Below are positions 24,695 through 32,934 of a stretch of DNA of 64,000 nucleotides, in pieces; position 1 is the stretch's first letter; each line of letters begins with the position of its first letter. The position numbers were made by a program, and so were the translations under genes. The notes under the pieces were generated by a model. That model saw only the letters and a list, made by a program, of their open reading frames with translations. It made no database searches and was not told the origin of the DNA. Origin of the DNA: Thermotogae bacterium (GTDB lineage: Bacteria > Thermotogota > Thermotogae > Petrotogales > Petrotogaceae); the NCBI GenBank assembly GCA_024233675.1, contig JACKPH010000001.1:434001-498000 (forward strand), given 5' to 3'.

Positions 24695-26671
24695 TTAGTT
24701 TTTAAAATATTTTATCTGTTCGTTCAGATTATCTGCCATTTCTGAAAGTTTTTCGGCATTTTCATTTATATTTATGATTCCCTGAGTCTGTTCGTTTAAA
24801 GCTTTTGTTGATTCAGAAAGCTGATGGGTTATATCGCTTATTACACTTACAACATCGTTCATTGATGAACTCATTTCCTGTGTTGAGGCACTTTGTTCTT
24901 CACTTGTTGCCGTAAGACTTTCAATTCCCGCATTCATATTTATTACCATTTTCTGTATTTTATCAAACTGCTCTGATATTTTTTCCATTTCATCATCTAT
25001 TGTTTCGATTATTTCAACATTTTTAAGAGTTGCGTTGTTCACTTTTATTGATTTATCTTTTATTTCTCCGAGTATCATTGCAATCTGATCGGTAGCTTTT
25101 GAACTTTCCTCAGCAAGTTTTCTTATTTCGTCTGCTACTACAGCAAATCCTTTTCCGGCTTCGCCTGCACGGGCCGCTTCTATTGCTGCATTCAAAGCAA
25201 GAAGATTTGTCTGTTCTGTTATGGAATTTATTGTATCTATTATTTTTCCGACATTTTCTGCCTTATCTCTTAATTCTTTAACATTTGTTTCAGTATCTTT
25301 TGACTGTGTTCTTGCTTCCCCTATTGTTTTTGAAACTGATTTTATCGATTTTACACCGCCTTCTGCGGCTTCTGTTGTATTACCCGCAGCCTGGCTTAAT
25401 TCCTGAGCTGATTTTGATATAAGATTTGCACTTTCGGCTATTTCAGAAACACCGTTTGAAACTATATCAACATTAGAACTTACATTTTCGGAACTTTCAC
25501 TTATATTCTGAACCTGTGAAGAAAGCTCTTCACTCAGAGCACTTAATTCGGAAGATACTGAAGAAAGTTCTGACGCAGAAACCTGTGTTTTTTCACTTGA
25601 ATTTTTAATTTCACCTATTGTATCTTTTATTTTTTTTCTCATACTTTCAAGAGATCCTGCTATAATACCTATTTCATCTTTCGAATTATAATTAAAATCG
25701 GTTGTAAGATCTCCTTTTCCGAATTTTTCAACAAGTTCACTCATATTTTTGAGAGGTTTTGAAATAACTTTTTTAGTAAGATATATGGCTATTAAAATTA
25801 TTACAACGGTAAAAATACCTGTAATTATAAGATTTAAAAATAAACCGCTTAAAGGCTCTTTTTCGACTTCTTTTTTATCAACAACGGTATAAAAAATCCA
25901 CCCTGTAGATTTCATTTTCTGATAATATGCTATTTTATCTGTTTTGTCATATGCATATTCAATATGTCCGTTATCAGAATTAACTTTTGTGTAAAAATCC
26001 TGACCCGATACATCCATTCCTATTCTGGAAACATCGGGATGAATTATAGCATTTCCTTCACTGTTTATTACAAATGAATACTGAGAACTATATAAAATAT
26101 TCTCCGATAATATCTCTGAAAGTATTTCCATATCAAGATCCAATCCGAATACTCCTGTTACTTTTCCGGATACTTTTAAAGCTTTAACCGTAGATATCAG
26201 AAGACTGTTTGTGAGCATATCGACATAAGGCTCCGTAATTACAAATTTATCCGGATTACTTTTTCCGTCTTTATACCATGGTCTTATTCGTGGATCATAA
26301 TCATCAGGAAGCTGTCCTTCAGGCTGTATAAGCATAGATCCGTTTTCCAGTCCGAGATATGCACTTATTATAAAAGGATAACTTGTAACTATATTTTTCA
26401 ATTCTTTCAGAACAATTATTCTTTCATCATTTGAATTATCATATGAATTTATTACATCTTCATTTATCAGTATAAAATCTGTAAGGTCTTCCATATTTTT
26501 AAAAAAACTTTCATAAGAATTCATTTTATTTATGTTGCTGTCCGTAAGAACCTGTTTCGCATTTTCGAGAGTATCATAATAACCTTTTAAATTATCATAA
26601 AGTAAAAGCAGGCTTAAAGGCAATATTACTCCTATTATTAAAAAAAGTATAATTTTTTTACCTAATTTCAT
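24695..26671 (-). CDS. Methyl-accepting chemotaxis protein with dCache_1 sensor, predicted amino-acid type
   Basis: 658 residues. Membrane helices at about 7-27 and 278-300 enclose a dCache_1 sensor. In its distal pocket the residues Tyr-x4-Arg-x-Trp-Tyr (YDPRIRPWY), then EPYVD 16 residues later and the Asp of GVFGLDLDME match the spacing of the amino-acid-binding dCache_1 motif. HAMP and a signalling hairpin follow, with EQTNLLALNAAIEAARAGEAG at the tip. Start ATG with AGGGGG. It pairs in sensor type with the diguanylate cyclase at 31426-32916. Confidence 0.92.
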   Translation of the reverse strand: MKLGKKIILFLIIGVILPLSLLLLYDNLKGYYDTLENAKQVLTDSNINKMNSYESFFKNMEDLTDFILINEDVINSYDNSNDERIIVLKELKNIVTSYPFIISAYLGLENGSMLIQPEGQLPDDYDPRIRPWYKDGKSNPDKFVITEPYVDMLTNSLLISTVKALKVSGKVTGVFGLDLDMEILSEILSENILYSSQYSFVINSEGNAIIHPDVSRIGMDVSGQDFYTKVNSDNGHIEYAYDKTDKIAYYQKMKSTGWIFYTVVDKKEVEKEPLSGLFLNLIITGIFTVVIILIAIYLTKKVISKPLKNMSELVEKFGKGDLTTDFNYNSKDEIGIIAGSLESMRKKIKDTIGEIKNSSEKTQVSASELSSVSSELSALSEELSSQVQNISESSENVSSNVDIVSNGVSEIAESANLISKSAQELSQAAGNTTEAAEGGVKSIKSVSKTIGEARTQSKDTETNVKELRDKAENVGKIIDTINSITEQTNLLALNAAIEAARAGEAGKGFAVVADEIRKLAEESSKATDQIAMILGEIKDKSIKVNNATLKNVEIIETIDDEMEKISEQFDKIQKMVINMNAGIESLTATSEEQSASTQEMSSSMNDVVSVISDITHQLSESTKALNEQTQGIININENAEKLSEMADNLNEQIKYFKN

Positions 26672-26750
26672 ACATATACCCCCTCTGCTGTTATCAAAAT
26701 TTACAACATATTAAATTATATCACTTTTTATTAATATTTTAATATTAATA

Positions 26751-26778
26751 AAAAAGACAGCTAAAAAGCTGTCTTTTT
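26751..26778 (-). terminator. Terminator of the MarR-ABC exporter operon
   Basis: 12-bp stem AAAAAGACAGCT / AGCTGTCTTTTT with loop AAAA, three bases after the ABC gene stop. Confidence 0.9.
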
Positions 26779-26781
26779 GTT

Positions 26782-28635
26782 TTAAGCTATTTCTTCAGGT
26801 TCAAACTGACTGTTATAAAGTTCAGCATAAAATCCTTTTTTAGCAAGAAGTTCTTTATGTGTTCCCTGTTCTACAATATCACCGTGATCCATAACAAGTA
26901 TTAAATCTGCATCTCTTATAGTTGAAAGTCTGTGAGCTATAACAAAACTTGTTCTGTTTTTCATGAGAGTGTCCATTGCATTCTGTATCTGAACTTCTGT
27001 TCTTGTATCTACAGAACTTGTTGCTTCGTCCAGAATAAGTATTTTAGGATCGGCAAGTATTGCTCTGGCTATTGTAATAAGCTGTTTCTGTCCCTGGGAA
27101 ATATTTGAAACTTCTTCGTTTATAATCATGTTGTATCCGTCAGGAAGCATATGGACAAAACTGTCAACATGAGCTGCTATTGCTGCCCGGGCAACTTCTT
27201 CGTCTGTTGCTTCAAAATTACCGTATCTTATATTTTCCATTATTGTTGAGTTGTATAACCATGTATCCTGTAGTACCATTCCGAAATATGATCTTAATTC
27301 ATTTCTTGATAATTCTTTTATATCTTTACCGTCTACAAGTATACTTCCGCTGTTTATTTCATAAAATCTCATAAGAAGTTTTACTATTGTTGTTTTTCCG
27401 GCTCCTGTAGGTCCTACTATAGCGACTTTCTGCCCCGGTCTTACATTTACTGAAAAATCATTTATTGTTGTTTTATCTTCATAATAGCCGAATGAAACAT
27501 TTTTGAATTCAACTCTGCCTTCAACTGAATGAATTTTTTCGTTTTTATTTTCATCAGATGATTCTTCTTCTTCCTCTAAAAATTCAAAAACTCTTTCTGC
27601 TGCTGCTGCTGTCTGCTGAAAAATATTTGAAATATTTGCAAGCTGTGCTATAGGCTGGTTAAAAGATCTTACATATTGTATAAATGCCTGTATGTCACCT
27701 ACTTCAATTGTCTTTTTTGCTGCAAGCCAGCCACCGAGAACACTTATTACAACATAACCTATGTTTCCTACAAAAGCCATTACAGGCTGCATCATCCCTG
27801 AAAGAAACTGTGATTTCCATGCTGATTTGTACAATTTATCGTTAACATTCTGAAATTTATCTATGCTTTTTTCTTCACCGTTAAAAGCTTTCATAACCAT
27901 ATGACCGCCGTACATTTCTTCTATATGACCGTTTATTTCACCGAGAGATTCCTGCTGCTGTTTAAAATATTTCTGCGAATGTTTTATTATAAACATTATA
28001 AGTCCCATAGATACAGGAAGTATACAGAGTGCAGCTATTGTCATCTGCCAGCTTATTGAAAACATCATAACAAGAACACCTATTACTGTAGTTATTGATG
28101 TTATTATCTGCGTAAGGCTCTGATTAAGTGTCTGACTGACTGTATCAACATCATTTGTTACTCTTGAGAGTACATCACCTGTGCTGTTTTTGTCAAAATA
28201 TCTGAGAGGTAGTCTGTTAATTTTTTCCGAAATTTTTCTTCTGAAATTATAACTTACTTTCATAGAAACTCCCGACATTATCCATCCCTGTATGTAAGCA
28301 AAAAGCGAGCTTGCTGCGTAAAGTACAAGAAGTATTATCATTATCTGTCCTATATAAGTAAAATCAACTCCCTGTCCGGTTCCTGATATTTTACCCATTA
28401 AACCTTCAAATATTTTTGTTGTAACTTTTCCGAGTACTTTAGGACCTATTATATTAAATATAGCACTTGCAGCCGCAAATATGAAAACTGTTATTATGCC
28501 TATTTTATATTCAGAAAGTGCTTTTATAAGTTTTTTCATTGTACCTTTAAAGTTTTTTGCTTTTTCTCCGCCCATCATCGGTCCGCCCATAGGGCCTCCG
28601 GAAGGACCTTTTCTTCTTGTATTTTTTTCGCTCAT
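26782..28635 (-). CDS. Heterodimeric ABC exporter, subunit with the consensus ATP site (TM288-like)
   Basis: 617 residues. After a Gly/Met/Pro-rich tail (GPSGGPMGGPMMGG near residues 10-25) come six membrane helices and a nucleotide-binding domain: Walker A VGPTGAGKTT, Q-loop MVLQDTWLY, signature NISQGQKQL, Walker B with catalytic Glu LILDEATSSVD and switch His IAHRLSTI. It exports drugs or lipids with its partner. The AGGAGG before 28635 fixes the start, and the ATG overlaps the partner's stop (ATGA). An upstream in-frame extension of 18 codons is not used. Confidence 0.92.
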   Translation of the reverse strand: MSEKNTRRKGPSGGPMGGPMMGGEKAKNFKGTMKKLIKALSEYKIGIITVFIFAAASAIFNIIGPKVLGKVTTKIFEGLMGKISGTGQGVDFTYIGQIMIILLVLYAASSLFAYIQGWIMSGVSMKVSYNFRRKISEKINRLPLRYFDKNSTGDVLSRVTNDVDTVSQTLNQSLTQIITSITTVIGVLVMMFSISWQMTIAALCILPVSMGLIMFIIKHSQKYFKQQQESLGEINGHIEEMYGGHMVMKAFNGEEKSIDKFQNVNDKLYKSAWKSQFLSGMMQPVMAFVGNIGYVVISVLGGWLAAKKTIEVGDIQAFIQYVRSFNQPIAQLANISNIFQQTAAAAERVFEFLEEEEESSDENKNEKIHSVEGRVEFKNVSFGYYEDKTTINDFSVNVRPGQKVAIVGPTGAGKTTIVKLLMRFYEINSGSILVDGKDIKELSRNELRSYFGMVLQDTWLYNSTIMENIRYGNFEATDEEVARAAIAAHVDSFVHMLPDGYNMIINEEVSNISQGQKQLITIARAILADPKILILDEATSSVDTRTEVQIQNAMDTLMKNRTSFVIAHRLSTIRDADLILVMDHGDIVEQGTHKELLAKKGFYAELYNSQFEPEEIA

Positions 28636-30842
28636 GCTAATTCCTCCTTTGAAAGCTGAGACATAGCTATTTCCTGATAAACCGGACATGTTTTCATGAG
28701 CTCTTTATGTGTACCTTTTCCCACTATTTTACCTTCATCAAGAACTATTATCTGTTCGGCATTTATTATGGTTGAAATTCTCTGGGCAACTATTATAACC
28801 GTACTGTTTTTTGTTATTGATTTTAATTGTTTTCTGAGTTTTGAATCCGTTTTAAAATCAAGTGCCGAAAAACTGTCATCAAAAAGATATACGGAAGGTT
28901 TTTTTATTATGGCTCTTGAAATTGTAAGTCTTTGCTTCTGACCTCCTGATACATTAGAACCTCCCTGAGATATGGAAGAATTAAATTTATCTTCTTTTTC
29001 ATCTATAAATTCCATACTCTGTGATATTTCGGCCGCTTCTCTTACTTCACTTTCGGAAGCATTTTCTTTTCCGTATTTTATATTGGATTCTATTGTTCCG
29101 CTGAATAATACATTTTTCTGCGGTATATATCCTATTTTTTCCCTAAGATCTTTCTGTTTTATATTTCTTATATCTTTACCGTCTATAGTTACAGTACCTT
29201 CAGTTACATCATAAAATCTCGGTATAAGATTTAGAAGAGTTGTCTTTCCTGAACCGGTTGACCCTATTATTGCCGTGGTTTTTCCTGGTAAAGCCTCAAA
29301 ATTAATATTTTTAAGCATATTTTCCTCTGCACCGTTATATCTGAAGCTTACATTTTTAAATTCCACAACAGGATTAAAATTATCACCGAAATTTTCAGGA
29401 TTTTCAGGATCAATTATTACAGGTTTGGTTTCAAGTACTTCAGCAACACGTGTTCCTGAAACAGATGCTCTCGGAAGCATGATAAACATCATAGAAAGCA
29501 TAAGGAATGAGAATATTATCTGCATTGCATACTGCATAAATGCCATCATATCTCCTACCTGCATTGCGGAATTCTGTATCTGATGAGCACCTACCCACAC
29601 TATGAGTAAAGTTACGGCATTCATTATAAGCATCATCATAGGAATCATTATAACCATTAATCTGCTTACAAAAAGATTTATTTTGGTTACATCCTTATTT
29701 GCCTCATCAAATCTTTTTTCTTCAAAATTCTGTGCATTAAAAGCCCTGATAACCATTAATCCGGAAAGATGTTCTCTTGTTACCAGATTTAGTTTATCAA
29801 CAAGTTTCTGAATCTTTTTAAATCTCGGAAGAGCAATTGAAAAAATTACCGATATTAATCCGAGAAGAACTATTACCGCAAGAGCTATTATCCATGACAT
29901 TGATGTACTTTTATCAAGAGCCCTTATTATTCCTCCTACTCCCATTATCGGAGCGTAAAACACCATACGTATCATTATTACGATAAGCATCTGAATCTGT
30001 GTTATATCATTTGTTGTTCTTGTTATAAGAGATGCTGTTGAAAATTTATCAAATTCTATATTAGAAAAATTTTCCACTCTTGTAAAAACTCTGCTTCTGA
30101 GATCTCTTGAAAATCCTGCAGCTGTTCTCGAAGCGAAAAGCCCTACCATTACAGTACTAAAAGCACTTATTAAAGAAATTATAAGCATTATTATTCCGGT
30201 TTTCATTATATATCCTGTCTGTTTTTTTTCAATATTCACTCCTATGGAAGTGTATTCTTCCCTGAGAAAATTTATAGATGACTGTTTTGTTATACTTTCT
30301 CCCATAAGATCCATTTGCTGCTGAATACTTTCTGTTATTTTTTCTTTCTGTGTATCGGGCATTATCTGCATCATTAGAAATAAATCCACATTTTCCGGAA
30401 TTTTTGTACCGTTCATTTCATAATATCCGTCTTTAGCCTGACTTTTTGCCTGTTCTATTCCGTATACAGCAACAAAACCTTTTGAAAATATATTTATCAG
30501 TTCATTATTGTTAAGCATGGAATTATCTTTCAGAATATAAAGATTTTCATCTTTTAATGCCGGATAATCATATTCCGTACTTCCTTTTGTTATTTTTGTA
30601 TAATTTTTACTTATTAAGTCATTTTCACTTTTTGTCATAATTGATTTTATTTTCTTCATTGTACTTTCTCTTATTACTTCAGGTACGGAAGAATCTATGC
30701 CTCCCTGCTGTATACCGACATTTACTATATCTGACATATAATCGGGAAGTGACAGATCACTCATTGCCTGTACAAAAAGAAGCCCTATTGAAAGCAGTAT
30801 AAAAATTGTATACGGTTTTAAATATTTGAATAATTTCAGCAT
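28632..30842 (-). CDS. Heterodimeric ABC exporter, subunit with degenerate ATP site and large extracellular insert (TM287-like)
   Basis: 736 residues, about 150 longer than usual. After membrane helix 1 (about 12-32) comes a predicted extracellular insert of about 180 residues, then helices 2-6 and the nucleotide-binding domain: Walker A IGSTGSGKTT, Q-loop YIPQKNVLF, signature VSGGQKQRL. The catalytic Glu is replaced by Asp (VYLFDDSFSALD) and the switch His by Gln (IVAQRISTI), the same two changes that mark the non-hydrolysing site of TM287. ATG with AGGAGAG. Second gene of the MarR operon. Confidence 0.92.
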   Translation of the reverse strand: MLKLFKYLKPYTIFILLSIGLLFVQAMSDLSLPDYMSDIVNVGIQQGGIDSSVPEVIRESTMKKIKSIMTKSENDLISKNYTKITKGSTEYDYPALKDENLYILKDNSMLNNNELINIFSKGFVAVYGIEQAKSQAKDGYYEMNGTKIPENVDLFLMMQIMPDTQKEKITESIQQQMDLMGESITKQSSINFLREEYTSIGVNIEKKQTGYIMKTGIIMLIISLISAFSTVMVGLFASRTAAGFSRDLRSRVFTRVENFSNIEFDKFSTASLITRTTNDITQIQMLIVIMIRMVFYAPIMGVGGIIRALDKSTSMSWIIALAVIVLLGLISVIFSIALPRFKKIQKLVDKLNLVTREHLSGLMVIRAFNAQNFEEKRFDEANKDVTKINLFVSRLMVIMIPMMMLIMNAVTLLIVWVGAHQIQNSAMQVGDMMAFMQYAMQIIFSFLMLSMMFIMLPRASVSGTRVAEVLETKPVIIDPENPENFGDNFNPVVEFKNVSFRYNGAEENMLKNINFEALPGKTTAIIGSTGSGKTTLLNLIPRFYDVTEGTVTIDGKDIRNIKQKDLREKIGYIPQKNVLFSGTIESNIKYGKENASESEVREAAEISQSMEFIDEKEDKFNSSISQGGSNVSGGQKQRLTISRAIIKKPSVYLFDDSFSALDFKTDSKLRKQLKSITKNSTVIIVAQRISTIINAEQIIVLDEGKIVGKGTHKELMKTCPVYQEIAMSQLSKEELA

Positions 30843-30861
30843 TTATATCTCTCCTAACTTA

Positions 30862-31287
30862 TTAAAATAATCTGTTTAATATCTCGAAAGCTTCTCTTAT
30901 TTTTTCAAGTTCATCGTCAGTGGCTTTGTTAAGAATTTCCTCAAATTTTTTTTCAAATTCTAAATGAGAACATTTGGAATTCTTTCTGAAATCTTCGGTA
31001 AGCTTTACATAAACAACCCTTCTGTCATTTTCACTTCTTATACGCTCTGTAATATTTTGTTTTTCAAGTCTGTCTATAATTCCTGATACAGTACTGTTAG
31101 AAAGTGCCATTTTTTCGCTTATTTCGGAAATCTTCATCTGTCCGTATCTCTGAAGATTACCTATAATCATTCCCTGAGGTGCTGTAACTCCTTTTCCTTC
31201 AAAACTTCCCTCAAATGTTTTTTTTATTTTTTTTATAACTGATTTCATTTCACTCATAATTATGAGACCTTTATTTGTATTTTCCAA
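30862..31287 (-). CDS. MarR-family transcriptional regulator of the ABC exporter
   Basis: 141 residues, TTG start with AAGGTG 8 bases upstream. Winged-helix signature: MKISEISEKMALSNSTVSGIIDRLEKQN with wing ERIRSENDRRVVYVKLTED. MarR proteins are dimeric repressors released by small ligands. It is the first gene of the operon with the two ABC genes 20 bases downstream, and a large inverted repeat lies 25 bases upstream of the start, so auto-repression is likely. The ligand is probably a substrate of the exporter. Confidence 0.9.
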   Translation of the reverse strand: MENTNKGLIIMSEMKSVIKKIKKTFEGSFEGKGVTAPQGMIIGNLQRYGQMKISEISEKMALSNSTVSGIIDRLEKQNITERIRSENDRRVVYVKLTEDFRKNSKCSHLEFEKKFEEILNKATDDELEKIREAFEILNRLF

Positions 31288-31311
31288 CTATTTTTCACCT
31301 TCTTAAATAAA

Positions 31312-31356
31312 AAAATATATTTCGTATACAAATATTTCGTATACAAAATATATTTT
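31312..31356. promoter_or_regulatory. Compound operator upstream of the MarR-ABC operon
   Basis: 18-bp arms (31312-31329 and 31339-31356) are complementary at 17 of 18 positions around a 9-bp centre. Each arm holds the palindrome GTATAC, and TTTCGTATACAAA occurs twice as direct repeats (31320-31332 and 31335-31347, 15 bp apart). This suggests two MarR dimers bound side by side across the promoter. Confidence 0.7.
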
Positions 31357-31425
31357 ATTCTTAAAAGATTTTTTTTTATGTATATCATTCATTACATATA
31401 ATTTACCATATGTAAAGATAAAGTA

Positions 31426-32916
31426 CTAATTGATAATTATTCTGTTCTTACCGTTTTTCTTTGCCTCATAAAGGAGTTTATCGGCTTCTGTTATAAGATC
31501 TGAGTATATTTCTTCGGAATAAATACAAAGTCCGCCGCTTATAGTTATTTTTATATCCTTTTCCCATTTTTTTGATTCCGTATCCATTCTTATTGACTCG
31601 GAAATATTTTTTATTTCTTCGGAATTATCTCCTTCAAATATTATAAGAAATTCCTCTCCTCCGTATCGGCATCCGTAATCGTATTCTCTTAGGTTTTCCC
31701 TTATAATTTTACCTATTTCTATTAAAACCATGTCTCCGTAAAGATGTCCGTAATTGTCATTTATTTTCTTAAAATCGTCTATATCCATCATCAGTACTGA
31801 AAATTTTATGTTATTAATTATATTTTCCTTTATTTTATGCTTTAAAAATCTTCTGTTGTAAAGACCTGAAAGTGTATCTTTTATTGTTTCATCATGCTTT
31901 TCGGAAAATTTATCCGCAATTTTTTCAAGTTTATCATTTATTATTTTTAATTCTTTAAGGTCGTTTTTATTAACTGTTATTTTTTTCCCGAAATTTCCGT
32001 TTTCTATATAATTTATTTTACTTATAATTTTATCAAGAGAACCTGAAATTTTACTGAAAAAACCGAATTCTATAATACTGTATATTATAAATGCCGTAAA
32101 TATTATTAAAGAAAAAAATATGAGTATTATTCTTATTTCATTTACATATAAATTTTTATCTGTTTCAAGTACCATTTTCCAGTTATTTTCCTGCATTTTT
32201 ACAAAAGTTATTATTTTATTTCCTTCTGAATATGATCCTTCATCCCTGTCATATTTAAGCCATAAATCATTATTTTCGCTTCCGAGTATTATTTTATTAT
32301 CCGAATCAGCTATATAAATTTTATAATTTTTATTTTTAAAATTATCCACTATATTTTCAAAAAGTTTTTCAAGTTTAAGTTCAAAAGCAACTACTCCCCA
32401 GGGTTCTCCGTCTTTAAAAAGAACTTTCACTATTGAGGCCACATTATCAAAAGTCACCAGATTTACATATCTTTCTGACCATACAACATTTTTTTCTTTT
32501 GTATAAAATGCTTTATACCATGGCCTCAGTCTGAGGTCATAGCTGGCGGGAACTTCCCAGTCGGGATAAGTTATAATTTTATTTTCATTTGTTCCTATTA
32601 TCATATAATTTATTATTTCATTGTATTTAATGTAAACACTTATTTTTTCCAGAAGAGTATTTACATAATCAGAATCATTAATTTTTTCTTTTTCTATCAT
32701 ATGAGAAATTATTTCAAGGTCGTTTTCCATTTTTATGAGACCCAGATTTTCATAGTTATTTTTTATGGTGTTAAGCATTATAAAATTATTTTTAGTTATA
32801 AATCCGAAAAAAATTTTTTCATTTATTATAAATGCCATTACTAAAAAAAATATTATAATTAAAAAATATACAAAATACTTAATATAAAAATTAGTTTTTA
32901 AATTTTTTTTATTCAT
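31426..32916 (-). CDS. Membrane diguanylate cyclase with dCache sensor (GGEEF, I-site intact)
   Basis: 496 residues. Membrane segments near 15-35 and 260-285 enclose a dCache_1-like sensor with YDLRLRPWYKA, close to the sensor of the chemoreceptor at 24695-26671 though the downstream Asp is Asn. The GGDEF domain (about 335-496) has the active site RYGGEEF and, five residues before it, the product-inhibition motif REYD. It makes c-di-GMP from GTP and should be feedback-inhibited. ATG with GGGGG. Next gene upstream is another GGDEF protein, 18 bases away. Confidence 0.93.
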   Translation of the reverse strand: MNKKNLKTNFYIKYFVYFLIIIFFLVMAFIINEKIFFGFITKNNFIMLNTIKNNYENLGLIKMENDLEIISHMIEKEKINDSDYVNTLLEKISVYIKYNEIINYMIIGTNENKIITYPDWEVPASYDLRLRPWYKAFYTKEKNVVWSERYVNLVTFDNVASIVKVLFKDGEPWGVVAFELKLEKLFENIVDNFKNKNYKIYIADSDNKIILGSENNDLWLKYDRDEGSYSEGNKIITFVKMQENNWKMVLETDKNLYVNEIRIILIFFSLIIFTAFIIYSIIEFGFFSKISGSLDKIISKINYIENGNFGKKITVNKNDLKELKIINDKLEKIADKFSEKHDETIKDTLSGLYNRRFLKHKIKENIINNIKFSVLMMDIDDFKKINDNYGHLYGDMVLIEIGKIIRENLREYDYGCRYGGEEFLIIFEGDNSEEIKNISESIRMDTESKKWEKDIKITISGGLCIYSEEIYSDLITEADKLLYEAKKNGKNRIIIN

Positions 32917-32934
32917 AAATCCCCCAATAATATA

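Noticed and set aside
31392..31415. Stem TTACATAT / ATATGTAA as a terminator
   Set aside because: The stem is pure AT-rich with no T-run on either side and lies in the MarR-cyclase gap without clear function.
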